From contig JAEBUN010000005.1 of assembly GCA_023014365.1 (NCBI GenBank), forward strand, positions 1,984,001-2,048,000: 64,000 bases of DNA. The letters are read 5' to 3'. The DNA comes from Lepiota brunneoincarnata (taxonomy: Eukaryota; Basidiomycota; Agaricomycetes; Agaricales; Agaricaceae). The translations under genes and the position numbers were made by a program. Shown piece after piece: positions 33,478 through 45,921 of the stretch (position 1 is the first letter of the stretch; each line of letters starts with the position of its first letter). The notes beneath the pieces were generated by a model, which saw only the letters and a program-made list of their open reading frames with translations, was not told the origin of the DNA and ran no database searches.

Positions 33478-35342
33478 ATGTCCCAGAAACCAAGTGTAAT
33501 CATCTTTGGTCGGTATTTCTTCTTTCAAGGTCATAATACATTCCTGATCGCAGCCCTCTACTCGTACATCAGGTGGCTTGAACACCTGCTCACGGGCTCT
33601 CGCTTCTCAGCTAGTCCCATTGAACGGCGAACCTCTCGTTTCTGTTCGTCATTTTACCCTCCCAAGCTCCGAAAGGAACCGCTGACCAAACTGTAGCATT
33701 TACGGATCATCGACAAATACTCCGTCACGCCTGCCACTACGTGTGTTCACCGATCGCTATTCAGGACTGTTCTCTCCTGATACACGGCTATTAGCTACAT
33801 CGGCTCGGAATTCCCCAAGACCCTCGAGAGACCCGAGGTGGAATATCGCCAAGTCAATCTGACAGTCCCCGGTATGCCACGAGTTCTTTTGTGGATCGCT
33901 TTCGGTCGATCTGACAATCTCGGTTTGTAGACAAGATCCCTAGCGTTTTTGTGCCTCCCGCTGGGATTCCCCCGTATGAGTATGTTTTCGACTTCACGGG
34001 TGAGGTTTGGAATGAGCGTTCAGAAGAGGTGTGTAGTCTCACGACGATACCCGTCTCTTTATTGTCTCCCGAAACCTCGGGAATGACATTAGCATCATTT
34101 CTAGTGCTGATACTCGTGTTGTTTCATTGGTTCATATAACAGATTATGATTAACCTCACGTGTCACACCGCCAAGTTGATCGGCCAAGAGGCAGCGAGGC
34201 AAAAGGTCAAGGCTTACGTGCGCATTCACCACCCTTATTATGATACACCGAGCAAGGGCCCGCACGATGAGGCGGAGGAGGTTAAGCCTTGGGGAGTGAT
34301 CGGTACCTGGTGGCACGAGACTTTGAGGATCCTGGGTGCCATTGAAGGGCCAGTGTTTTCTTTACTATTTGATATTTTAATCATGTTATCTTTTTTAGGT
34401 TGAATCTTGTTATCCTGAGGCCTGGATTTGTTTATGGACCTTACACAAGCTACGGTATCAGTGCGTCTTCCGTGTTCTGGGTGCTTGGGTAGTTGTGTCC
34501 TGACCCTCTTGTCATATAGTTGCTTCTGCTATCATCGTCGCATCCATTTATGGGTATCTCAAAAAGCCCATGAAGTCAATGTGAGTCCAGAAGCGTAGTC
34601 AGCATTGGTACCGAAGTTGACAGAAAAACATGACCTAGGTGGTCACCCGGCAAAAATATCACCCATACCGTCCATGTCGAGGATTTAGCTGGCGCAGCCT
34701 GGGCTGCTGCTAACTGGATTGCACCCCTTGGAAGACAGGCCGCTAATGAGAAGGCTGGAGTGGATATTCCGTTCTTGAATGACAAAAACAATATGGAAAA
34801 GTCATCCGACGCAGTCCCATATAAACAGAAAGTTGTTGCCCCGGTGTTTAATGTGGTAAGTTCGATCTATTTTTCAGAGTGTGGTCTGTGGGGCGCTCAT
34901 TTTGTAATAGACCGATGATGCCAATAATACTCTCCTTAGCATCGGTCAAGTTGTCACCTCGGTATTTGGTACCACCTTTGAGTTTTTCAACTTTGTTGAG
35001 GCTACCCTTATGAAGGTAGGCTCAATGATTACACGTAGCCGCCCGGGATAGTGAACCTTTTCTTCTTTTTAGATTCAAGATGATCACGTTGAAGAGGTCA
35101 ACGATCTTCATGTCACCAAGTGGGCCGAGATGATGGGAAAATCCAATCCCCCTACTGCCAACCAGCACCTTTCCGCGTACATGGACAAGTATGCTCTCGA
35201 CAAGCATGTTGTCTCCCTTAGCAATGCAAAGCTCAAGAACATCATTGGTTACAAACTGCGCAAACCAGCATTTACCAAAGAGGCGGTTGTCGAAATTGTC
35301 GAGAAATGGAAGGCAGAGAACAGCTGGCCCAATTTTGAGTAA
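33478..35342 (+). CDS. extended SDR family NAD-dependent epimerase/dehydratase-like protein
   Basis: The start at 33478 reads MSQKPSVIIFGG, with the glycine motif completed across the first intron (GGLNTCSRALAS). Next exons give HLRIIDKYSVTPATTYIGS and PSVFVPPAGIPPYEYVFDFTGE. The extended-SDR block is LVILRPGFVYGPYTSYG, followed by HTVHVEDLAGAAWAAANW. The C-terminus ends with LRKPAFTKEAVVEIVEKW and PNFE at 35342. It resembles a group of fungal SDR-like proteins of about 400 residues with atypical active-site order. I do not assign a substrate. Roughly nine introns are placed with consistent frame. Confidence 0.75.
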
Positions 35343-35719
35343 GGGGATTATGCTAATGATAACTGATACTTTCGCAATGTTGTCGATGTTACTCTTTCGT
35401 TTTTCCTTCTCATCCTTAATGCCTCCACCCGTCTTGTTTTTCTTCAAACATATCAATAGTCAATGTCGGTCCTGCTTAGTTCTTGGTTCTATTCCCTTAC
35501 TTTAATACTTGGCCTGACTTTTTAATTGCTGGTGCTGAATATGTTTCTACTACGCACACACTAGGATACTTGGTTAATGTAAAGTTAAAAAAGTTTGGAT
35601 GTGAAGAGACTTCGCCGTCCTGGCGGGAACCGGATCACAAGGTCCGCGCGTTTCAACCCCGGAACGCAGCAATAGTCATAGCCACAGCTCTGTCAAATCC
35701 TTCAAGTTGGAACTCCTGT
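35343..35719. other. intergenic region upstream of cytochrome b561 gene
   Basis: About 375 bp with no supported gene. It holds the 3' end of the SDR gene and the promoter of the cytochrome b561 gene. Frames open here lack coding character. Confidence 0.45.
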
Positions 35720-36948
35720 ATGCCCCTTGCATTGTCCAACTCCAGCTCGGGCCCTAATCAGACAAGAATCGGAGGCGACGACGCTGTCGCCGACTTGGAA
35801 TTACTCTTACCGCAGGGGAAAGGACCCGAAGAACCAGAATCGGGTGGTGATAATCCCATTGTTGGCACATTTGCTAACAGATCCGAGTTCAACACGATGG
35901 GACTTGATGAGCAGGCTGGACTGAAGCCCGAGAGAAGGAACGGGGATGATTTGGCGAGGAATATTGCTTTGGTGTGTTTCTTCTGTTGAGCTCCTGATTG
36001 TTGACGAGTGTCGGGTGCTCACTGCTGAGCTTGGTTGTGGTTCTTTTCAGACTGGTGCTGCAGTGAGTTTGCTGTGTCGTAATGAGGTACAAATGTGTTA
36101 ATTGCATGCGTTTCATAGGCGCTTGTGATGCCGACGTGGCTCATCGTGCTGTTCAATAAGCCTACAGCGGTGGGGTGGTTTGCATTCCACCCACTCCTGC
36201 AGACGCTTGCGTTGGTGTGTTTCTCGTATGGTTCGCCTCCTGCAGCTCTTTCCTCGCCTCTGTCAGCTAGCTTATGCACCCGCTTTCCATTCAGGCATCC
36301 TAACCCTCCAACCTACCGCCCGACCAAAAACCAAGGCAGCCGGGTTCGTCCGACACCAAATTGCCATCCTCTTCATCGGGTTCCCGGCCATCACACTCGG
36401 CACCCTCTCGGTCGCTTACAATAAGTGGCTGCGCAGTGCTGATCATTTCAAGTCGTGGCATGGTGTGCGTAGCTATTCTCTGACCAACTCTTCCTTCTTT
36501 TATTGGGGGTGAATATAGACTCTTGGCCTCGTGTGCATGCTATGGCTCCTTGTACAGATATTCTTAGGAGCGGGCAGCGTGTGGAATGGTGGTATACTGT
36601 TCGGAGGGGGCATGAAGGCCAAAGCGGTGTGGAAGTACCACAGGTATGCATGCGATTTTTAGACTATTTCGTATCTGTTAACAACCCTCATCTCCACAGG
36701 ATGTCAGGATACGTTCTCTTCCCACTGATGCTGTTCACAACTCATCTGGGCGGTGGATGGTCCCACTGGGGAGATAATAATATTTCTTCGGGCTTCGTTC
36801 GCTTTGTCATATACACTGTCGCGCCTCTGTTGATCTTGACGGGTGTCTGTATTCGCGTTCGGTGAGTCACTGGGATCTCGGAACGCCTCGGAAAAAGTGG
36901 TTAACACGTCAAATTGCTTGTAGGCTCTCCAAAATGAAATTCTGGTGA
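35720..36948 (+). CDS. cytochrome b561-domain membrane protein
   Basis: The start at 35720 (MPLALSNSSSGPNQ) leads a hydrophilic N-terminus of about 90 residues. A cytochrome b561-type core follows: ALVMPTWLIVLFNKP, GWFAFHPLLQTLALV, RHQIAILFIGFPAITLGTL, FKSWHGTLGLVCMLWLLVQ, KYHRMSGYVLFPLMLFTTH and FVRFVIYTVAPLLILTGV. Histidines at FHPLL, RHQ, WHG and KYHR are in the places expected for heme ligands. It ends with LSKMKFW and TGA at 36946. No DOMON domain is seen. A transmembrane electron-transfer role is inferred. It is convergent with the Arf-GEF gene, 136 bp away. Confidence 0.82.
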
Positions 36949-37084
36949 GGTTCCGCCCGTCGTTCACCTTACCCGTGCCCCCGATCCCTCCATAAAACTA
37001 TAGAATCGAAGATAGATAGATTGGGGCGGTAACATGAATAGTACAAAACCTGTCATCGACTAAGTACCATTGTATATATTGTGC

Positions 37085-40000
37085 TCACAAAGTCGGAGCA
37101 TGTTGTGAAGGAGGTGGAGGAATGATATCACTAAGAAATCCAGGCAAGAACCGTTCAATTCTCTCATGCGTGGCCGTCCATAATGTCCGTTGGTGGTCTT
37201 CCCTCATATCGTCCTCTGGGGGCACGGGGGGCGGTACGAGAATTCCAGTGGCGTTCATGACGAGAATCACGTTCTTGAGTGATTCAGGTACTGCCTCATA
37301 CTATAACCGACGTCAGTTCGCGAGCCAAGCCTAGTGAATTCTACCATGCTTTACCAGTTGATCTCCGCGATCAATATTCATTAACCGATCCAACAGATCC
37401 AAAATTTGTATCCATAATACCCTGAAATCCGTCTTGACCTGCTCCCTCACTTCAAGATGCATAAACACCTTGCAAAGTAGAGCACACGCCCGCAATCGTG
37501 TCTCGGGTATACCAAGCGGGTCACGCTGGTATGTCTGTGCTTTCAACAGCTCATCGAGAAGTGGGAACACCACTCTATTGAATACATCTTCCACCTGACT
37601 CTGGTTGTGTTCATTGAGGAGCAGATCTGGGCCGAGGAGGATGCGTTGTAGATGACTAATGGCCGAATGACGCACTTCGCGTGCGGCGCTTGTCGATTGT
37701 CGGCTGAGAGACATGAGCAAGGGTAGGGCAAATTGTCTCCAGGTTCCTGTGTATGATATGTGAGAACCCTTTCTATGTTTCGCATCAAGATATGTGGATC
37801 ACCTTGACTATGCTGAACTCCGGATGACCGCAGCAGTGGGATCAGGTTCTCGCGGTGGAGGCGCGACAAGATATCCACAGCTTGTTTGCCGCGCTCGATG
37901 ATCGGGGAACTAGCGGGAGAGGTCAGGCTATCAGAGCTCTTGTTGAGAACCGCACTCACTTTGCAGAGGTCAGTGGTTCCACTCGCCGTCCGCGTTGCTG
38001 GTGCCTTTCGGTGACAAATCCCGCGGCGGCAGCAAAATCGTCCAGCAGGGTGACTAGTCCTGGGAAGTTGTCGAGTGTTACCAGCTGATCGGGGCCCTCT
38101 AACGCAAGGCTAGTAACGAGGTCGAAGGATAGTCGTGCGGCTTCGGGGTGAGGCAACGTCGATCTAAGCATAGCAAAAACGACATTCCACTCTGTTTGTG
38201 ATCTGAGACGAGTGCTGTCAGCAAAACCTGCTGCTTGAGGGTCTGGTACATACCGAATGATGTCTTTGTGCTGCTGGACGATCAGACCAACACCTGACAC
38301 CACTTGCTCTCCCACTGAGTTGGTGATGGAAGCAGGCAGTCCTGCTAGTAAATCGAACGAAACATAAATTTGATCACGAAGAGAAATCTAAATCAATCAT
38401 CATTATGCTGAGGGGCTTGGTATCATATGAAAATTTGCCTGTTGAGCCAGAATATGACATAGCCGCAAAAGGCTGACCACAGCACGCTCGATTAACAGCC
38501 CGCTATACTGAGTTGGGGTGGAAAGCAATGCTGAAAGGTGCTCAAAGACAATAGGCCTAACAGTGGCGGGTCAGACTTTTTCTCCCAGCTTTGAGGATAA
38601 TTACCAGAGATCCTCGATGTACTGCGGTGATCGGCAGGCAATGCTGACCATGGTTTCCAAGAGAAACGCTGATGCTGAGTCGTATGGTAGTTGGTACTCG
38701 CGATTATCCGGCCCTGGAACAACATCATCGGATTGCAACCTGAGCTTCGTGACCGTTCTTTCATGAGCCAAAGCTTCAAGTGCGCGTACGGCAGCGACCA
38801 TAGCTTCTAAGTCCAATTGTCTGATAATCACATTAGTCAGAAGTAAGTTAAGATTAGCATGTACCCACATAATTTGGCCATACAACTCTTCGAGTCGACA
38901 AGATGCGATACAATCAATCGCGCAAAGGGTATTTTCAGTATCGGATCCAGTTGCCTCAGGAACGATGGCTTCGGAGCTTGTGCTGTAAGGCGTCATCAAG
39001 TAAGATGATAGGGCCGATAGCAGCCCACCGTCGCTCCTGGGCTGTGGCCGGGGAGGTTGGCTACCACGTAAAGGTATCATGGTAACGCCTCCGAGAAAAT
39101 CCTCCATCTGCAGCATCCGTAGAGGTAACAACGAGTGCAAGAAGAGATTCTGGAACATCTCAAATATCTGCAACAACATTCAACGAAGGGGCATTTCAAA
39201 AGCGGGTAATAGACTCACCTGCGTCCAGCCTTCACGTAGGGCGTTGCCATTACCATTCACGATGTTGAACAAAACGACTGCAGCTAGCTGGCCCTTGAAA
39301 TTCATTCCAAATTCAACTGATAGGTTCGATACCGTGATCGACTGTCCTTCAACATCTACGATAGGGTAGTTGGGAACATTGGCAGGCAGACCATCCGGAA
39401 GAAGGCCCGTTGCCTGTGATAATGACACGACCACAAAATCGAAAATGTCTGGCAACCGGAAGCGACCTGCAAGGGTCGCACATTGCCTGAAGCCCGTGAT
39501 GGCTTTTTGAATGATGTAGTCGTCATCGAAGGTGATAAACGCGTAGGCGATGGCCGAAATAACCGACTTCCAGACGGACTTAAACATCTCAACGTCGAAC
39601 AATTGGGTATTGCAAATCATGAAACCACCTCTCAGGGTGTGAGCCGCATTCCAGACCCTTGGATAACACTTAGATACCTACCTGCATTCCGTGACCGGGC
39701 CAGCAACTCCTTCCAGGCATATTCGAAGCCTAACCGCCCTGTGTGTTCCTCCGGCATCACAATCTCCCGTTTGCGAATGGAGTCATAGATGTTTTGCTGT
39801 CGCAATATTCAGCGGACCCGAAGGGAAACCAACATCAGATGCAACATGCCAAAAACTCTGGTGAGAAATCGGATCCATCGTTTTGTCCCCGCAAATTCCT
39901 CTGGTAATCTTCAATGGTCATTCTTTTCTGTGAACACGTCATGACGAGTTTTGTCATGCTATTTGGCCTTGTCTCACCCTGATCTGAGGATTGTGAAGAT

Positions 40001-42594
40001 CTGTGTTCAACAAGATCACAGAATACGCGAGCACATAGATAGCATCTTCGCTCTTGATTTCGGCTAGGGGTGAAACAGGATGGATAGTGTATATACTGAT
40101 GAAACAAACTCGGATAACTTACCAGGACCGGAGGCAAAGTAGATAGACGCAAATACTTCCGTGATTCGCGAAATTTGTTGTGCCTCACCTGGCAGCCGGA
40201 AAGCCTCCAGTAGTTCGCGCATCGCATCTGCCATGTCTTTCTAACTTGAAGGTCAAGAAGCTATCAAGCAGATGACTAGATCTTCACCCACATCCTTAAA
40301 ATCAAATAGACTAATGAACGCTTTGAGAATCTCGATGTTGTCGGGCTTTGAGATAAAGTCCCCCAACAAACGTTTGTCGAGCCTTGTACAACCCTTCAAG
40401 AATAATGCCAGACTTTTTGGTTTCGATATCTCCTCCGAAACATCATTATAAATGATACCGTTCTCCTCGAGAAAAGTAAGTCCACTCTTGGGTTTGTTGT
40501 TGAACATGGTAGCTCCCGTGAGGATGAGCTGCTTCTGTGACTTGGCCTGTAACAGCGATTCTGGCGCTGGGAAGTTCTGTTGGATATTAATAACTATCTC
40601 CAGGTTGCGGCAACTGGGAACTTACACCAGGCCAAGGTTCGGCCGCCTGTGTATCCGTATTGTTAGTAGACTGGAAATCCGATTGGAAATAAGAAACTAA
40701 CGCCGTCAGCACGCGCTGCCATGTCCTGAACAAAACTCAAGAGCAACTCCAGACAGAGAATTTGGGTATTCCGTTGTTGTTGGTCGGCGATACCTGGATT
40801 GCTCGACTGCACTGACTAGAAAATATAATGAGCCGATCGAAGTTCGGGAACGAGACCGACTTACATGAGTCAAGAAGTCGATCAAGCGTTCAAATATATT
40901 TTCACAGTTAAAGTCACAGTCATAGTTTGTGTACAGGTCCACCATGAAACTGGGAACATCCGATATATGGTTCAGAGTCTCAAGTATCAGATCCCTCACT
41001 TCGCCGCGGGCTGGCGGGGCGAGGACCCTAGATGTAGGGGTATGAACCCTTTCCGGGTCCGACTTTCCGTCTTCCTGTTTAGAGGTTGTAGAAGGGGTTC
41101 CTGGCCTGGGAGAAGCGAACTGGCCCTTTTTCGGGCCTCTACCGTTCTGACCTGAAGGAGGGATAGCGAGCCGGTCTATGGTGAAAGCCAAGTAAAGCTC
41201 TTGTTGAAGTTTGAGGTACTGCCGCGTAGTAACCAGAACCGTGGATGTTGTGCGGAGAGCAGAGTGAATAATCGACATATTTTCTGAACGAACCAATTGG
41301 AATAAGAACTTGCATCCTGGATCCACGACCAGAGCTCTAAGTGAAGAGAAATTAGCAATGACGGCTCCCGCTTCCTCAAATGCGGTGTTGAGGATTCCTA
41401 GGGCAACAAGTCGCGTAGAATCTGTGTGCTGCTGATCGTTTGGGTCGAGGACATTTATGAGGACGCGTAGAAGTTCTAGTATGGAAGGTAGTCCATCTTA
41501 AAAAGAGGGTCAAAACACGTCGACAGATCCATATAGATCGCTTACAAGCTGGTCGGTGGTTGGGTGTCGTGGCTAAAGGCAGCTCCACTTCATCGACTAG
41601 ACTCCCACCCACCTCTCCAGGTTTCTCCTCACCCTCGTCCTTAGGCTCTTGTTCGCTGTGTCCTTCAGATTCTTCTTCAGCAGTGACCCCCTGCGTTGCT
41701 ACTGTCATCTTAATTTCACCTTCCGCTACATCGTCATTGGAGGTAGCCAGCTTCGCTTCCTCAGCCTCAGGGTCAAGTGCATGCAGTTTGGAGAAGACAA
41801 CCCGCACAAGGGAATGCATAGTGTTCTCCGCAGAACGGCGAAGGAGTTCTAAATATGATTGAATTTGGGTATCAGAGGTGCTCACAGGTCCAACGTACCA
41901 CTCAACCGCATCTGACAACATGTTGTAAGAACTGTCTCCAACATTTCACAAACTTCGATGTCCCCAAGGCCCGCCCCGACGTTTCCGCATAGACAATCTT
42001 GGATGACGGTCAGGATTTTTACGAGAACGACCTCATCACCAGAGGAGTCACTTGTTTCGAATTTACAGTGCGATACCGTACTGCTGAGTTCAGCCAGAGC
42101 ATTATCGAGAAGTCGAGAATTGGGGTTAATTAGGCCACAACCAAAGAAAGTATGGAGGGCGGAGAGTGCTGCTGAGGTGATTGGTCCAGTGGAAAGCGGA
42201 GAGCGGAGAATTGCAAAGAAAGGGTTTAGGAGCAGAGGAAGATCCACACCGTCGAAGTCTATTACAACGTCATGTATGCGTTGGGATAACATCAAGGGGG
42301 ATGGCAAATACCCGAGATGTCCTTGATCATCCTTTTCAGCTCTTGAAAATCATTCATGAGTTCTGCTTCTTTGTTGCCCCTCGCTGATAGCTTCACAGTG
42401 TGAGCGGGCGACGATATTCGCAGTCCAAGATTGCTCCCCAGCGCTGGGGTATCTTTTGCGTTCATAGAGAGCGTCGAGGACGCCCATCGCGAGTTCTTTC
42501 GCATGGAAGACGTGACGGACAGGATTTCCGAGTATAAGACATGTTTAATCGAGGTAGCGCGACGCTCCTTGGGTAGTGAATGCGAGGTGGTCAT
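37085..42594 (-). CDS. GEA2: Arf guanine-nucleotide exchange factor Gea/GBF1
   Basis: Large Sec7-domain protein that activates Arf1 at the Golgi for COPI traffic. The start at 42594 gives [19 protein letters not shown], followed by the family signature [12 protein letters not shown] in the dimerisation region. The Sec7 domain spans about 40500-39830: [18 protein letters not shown], then the catalytic-glutamate loop [36 protein letters not shown] sequence, and [19 protein letters not shown]. Downstream HDS-type helical repeats run to the end ([31 protein letters not shown]). A proline-rich end ([16 protein letters not shown]) stops at 37085. An acidic linker lies at 41560-41790. About twenty introns are needed; length fits the roughly 1,500-aa family. 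Confidence 0.88.
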
Positions 42595-42703
42595 TAGGGT
42601 CGTATGTACAACGTCAGTAACACGTCTCTCCAATATGTTCGCCTTTCCTCATTTAGGAGACCCTGATAAACTGCGCCAAACAGATGTCTATACTTGTACA
42701 CTG

Positions 42704-43939
42704 CTATTGACCAGACCCTTCCCCAGCTGCAGCCCGTTGCGACATGGCTGCTTGACCAGCCGCTGTTGCCGCCAGTCGCGACCTCTTGCGCTCCGCTTCT
42801 GTAGAATGTTCAGAATACAACCCATGCAGATGATCCAAGAAACTTACCGGCCTCCTTCTCCCTCTCAATATCAGAAACAATCGCTTCTATTTCGTGCAAC
42901 TCGAGATTCTGAGGGAGTCAGAACACCTCAAGTTCGAACCGATGCAGCTACTTACAGTAACTTTGTTATAACCCTCCATCACACTGATTTCAATATTCTT
43001 GGCACCAGTTTGCACCACTTCAAGGAGGCTCTTCACGGTTAGCTTAATGCTCTCCTCTCTTGTCATATCGTCTTTATGATTCTTCTCCAGAAACTCCCGG
43101 ACCGTTTTGGACGAGCGACCAATGGCATTAGCCTGTACAAGTCCATCAGGGAAGATCACTTCTCTTGACTGAGCCACCTCACCTTCCATGCACTGTAGAT
43201 TCCACTGGGTTCTGTCTGGTATAACCTCGGCTTGTTATCATGGGGATCAAAGCCAATGATGAGCGTCGAAATTCCGAATGGCCGTACACCTCCTGACTGC
43301 GTGTAGCGCTGAATTGATCGAGTTGAGTATCCCGAACGCGAGCTCGTAAAGATACCCACCTGTTGGATCCCTGCAATATGTCGCGTGATGTATTCAACAG
43401 TAACAGGGTCTTCGACGGTCAAACGGTGGCTTTGGCATTCAACACGGGCCTTGTCAATAAGAACACGGCCGTCCGCGGTCAAGCCTATTTCCAATCAGAG
43501 AGTTAGATAATGCACAAATTTGCTTGCCGCCAGATCCATACCAGCAAATGCAAGACAGACATGATCGTCCAGCATAACCACCTTCCTCACGGTACGTGGG
43601 TCTTGAAGTTGAAGCACCGACTTCTTCTCAACTCCAAGCACAACGACATCCTTCCCCCGAACGCCAACCTTGACGACAACATGAGATGCGTACGTCAGGA
43701 TAGTCATAACTATACGCTTACCGCACATGTTCCTTTGCGGACAGCTTCCAGGGCATATTCTACCTAAAAGCACATGTGGTGAGCACCTAGATATGAGCGG
43801 CCGTGATAAAACGTGCCTGGAAGAGATGGCCATCGGGAGAAAAGACAGTAAGGGCTAGTGAATAAACGCTTTGCGTCAGATATTGTACGGTAAACCACTG
43901 GCACTCGATTCACTCACCTCGATCGTAGGACCTGGACAT
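42704..43939 (-). CDS. PRE6: 20S proteasome subunit alpha4 (Pre6/PSMA7)
   Basis: Alpha-ring subunit of the 20S core particle. Exon 1 encodes only MSRSYDR (start 43939). Later exons give [20 protein letters not shown] (the alpha-subunit signature), [37 protein letters not shown], and [20 protein letters not shown]. They continue with the alpha4-like end [29 protein letters not shown] and a lysine/alanine-rich tail ending GEGSGQ at TAG 42704. Short introns divide it into about eight exons. It shares a 91-bp divergent promoter with the zinc-finger peptidase gene. Confidence 0.92.
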
Positions 43940-44030
43940 GTTTGAAGGGACGCGTCACGTCCAAGATAGCATCTCATATGCGCTTACGTCGTCTTGCACG
44001 TGATCCCGAACTGAACTCTTTAACCACTCC
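43940..44030. promoter_or_regulatory. 91-bp divergent promoter, PRE6 / C78 peptidase, with CACGTG core
   Basis: The start codons of two divergent genes are 91 bp apart. The segment contains GTCACGTC near 43956, TACGTCGT, and a CACGTG core at 43997-44002 (GCACGTGATC). I found no GGTGGCAAA-type proteasome element. Joint control of a proteasome subunit and a ubiquitin-pathway peptidase is possible but inferred. Confidence 0.5.
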
Positions 44031-45851
44031 ATGACGCTGATATGTGGTTTCTGTTCAGAGAACTTGGAGGTCTTGACCATAGCCCAACGGGAAGATCACT
44101 ATGAAGCTCATTTCATCGAGTCGGCTCTCATGGCTGAACCTTCACCCAAGCGCAACCTCAGAGGTCCAATGCCTAAAAAGAGGTTCCACCCTCCTCGGCG
44201 ACAATGGAATTCACTGATGAACAAGGCGGGAAATGACGTGTTCTGGTATCCGTCTCTAAATACACCACCCCCTCCAAACTATACCCCAGGTGAATTTCGC
44301 GCTAGTTGAGTCAATTGCAGGCCATTGCTCACCTCTGTCCTTGTAGGCCTTATATCCATTCTGGAGAAATCACTGACTGCGCTCTGTGCTCAGGGTAAAA
44401 TTTCTCGAGGAGTGCTATGTCATGAAAGGATCGTTCACGTCAGTAAGACCCTTTGGGACGCCAGTTGGGGCTGTGGGTAAGAGCCAGCTGAATTCGTTGT
44501 CTCTGGCTTGATTCCCACCAAGGAGATAGATATCGCAACTTCCTGATCCTCTGTACTGGCCTCAGGGAGCAACAAGAGCAACCTCTCTATTTCCCCCTCC
44601 TCGACGCGCTCCCACAGCCAAGCGTACGCAATCTCCAAGCATGGATTCAACGTGCATGGGACGACGGTAGGAGTTAATATCATCATTGTCCCCTTTCTGC
44701 TAAATGGGTCGGAAAGGATATGATCAAATCGGTCGCCTTGAGTTGAAAAACAAAATAATTGATACAAACAAATGGATTGGCACTGCCGGTACGGGGAAGC
44801 CAGTCATATCCTGTGATCGGACGAGACTAATCAAATTGTAGATATATACGTAGCACTTTGCCATAGGAGAATACCGTGGGTCTAAACTAAACCAAGAGAT
44901 AGATATGATCCTCACCCGGAACAGTGCTGAATTGCTCGACTTCAATGGCTTCAAAGATAAAGAGCGCTGTAGGTGACATCCATCTTCCCCATCCACGTCG
45001 GTCCAACATTCGGTGCTCCATTTGTTATAGGTGCTGCCGCGGTCATCGAATGGATGGTTGGCTACTTCACCCCACGGGACAGCGACCGACAGAACGCCAA
45101 CCTCAATGACGTTTTGAATAAAACATCACCAGTCACCGTGACCCAATCAATGCCAGTTATATTGCAACACCGAGGGCACTCTCGAGTGATCATCGGCTAC
45201 CAGAAGGGTGTAGATGGGAGCATCGATTTGCTCACCTTCGATACTGGACGGTAAGTATGACAGAAAGAGTTGAGGGTACCGGCATTCAACAACGCATTAG
45301 GCTTCTCCCACAGGCACTCCGGGATTCCGCAAGATCTTCTTTTCTCCCGCAGAAAGAAAAGCATTCCGCAAGCACAGATCCCGAGCGAGGCTCATACTCA
45401 GTCACGGACGAGGAACAGCAACATGCATTCCCTAATCGTGACCCGGCTCCCAGCCACATCGCCAAAAACCCGGTATTTCCAATGGACATCCTCACTTCTT
45501 CGGAAGGAGCTCTCGAGATAATCAGTGAGAAGGACAAGACTAAGATAACATCACACTTCAGATTCGGCAAGCGCCACAAACAGGGGTCGAAGCCGGAGTC
45601 TACCGCCAGCATTGAATCTGTTGGTCAAAAACAAGTACAGAAGATGTTCAAGCTGACAGCCAAGCAGCTTGCGTTTGTCCTTCTCAATTCCCCTTCTGAG
45701 CACAGACTTATAGCCCCACTATAGCTCTCAAATAGAATATCAAGTACTATACGTTCCCCTCAAGGCTCCCCTTTCAGATGCAGAGATGGAGAGCAGGAAA
45801 GTGGTCAGGTGTAGAAGAACAAGTCAATCAATCGCCTCAGGATCTTTATGA
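44031..45851 (+). CDS. zinc-finger C78-family peptidase (ZUP1/Ufsp/Mug105-like)
   Basis: Cysteine peptidase related to UFM1-specific proteases and to the K63-ubiquitin peptidase ZUP1. An N-terminal C2H2 finger is visible: LICGFCSENLEVL followed by REDHYEAHF. The catalytic Cys region is KTLWDASWGCGYRNFLILC around 44440-44500. A second block is PIHVGPTFGAPFVIGAAAV, and the catalytic His region is MPVILQHRGHSRVIIGYQ near 45150. After a variable insert it ends KQLASQIEYQVLYVPLKAP and a short charged tail, TGA at 45849. The last exon uses an acceptor at about 45723. Whether it acts on ubiquitin or UFM1 cannot be read from sequence. Confidence 0.8.
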
Positions 45852-45921
45852 GGTATCCAAGGCACAAATTACAGCAATCTTTAGAGTACTCCTTCCAATG
45901 TAATACAGATGCGCCCTGGGA

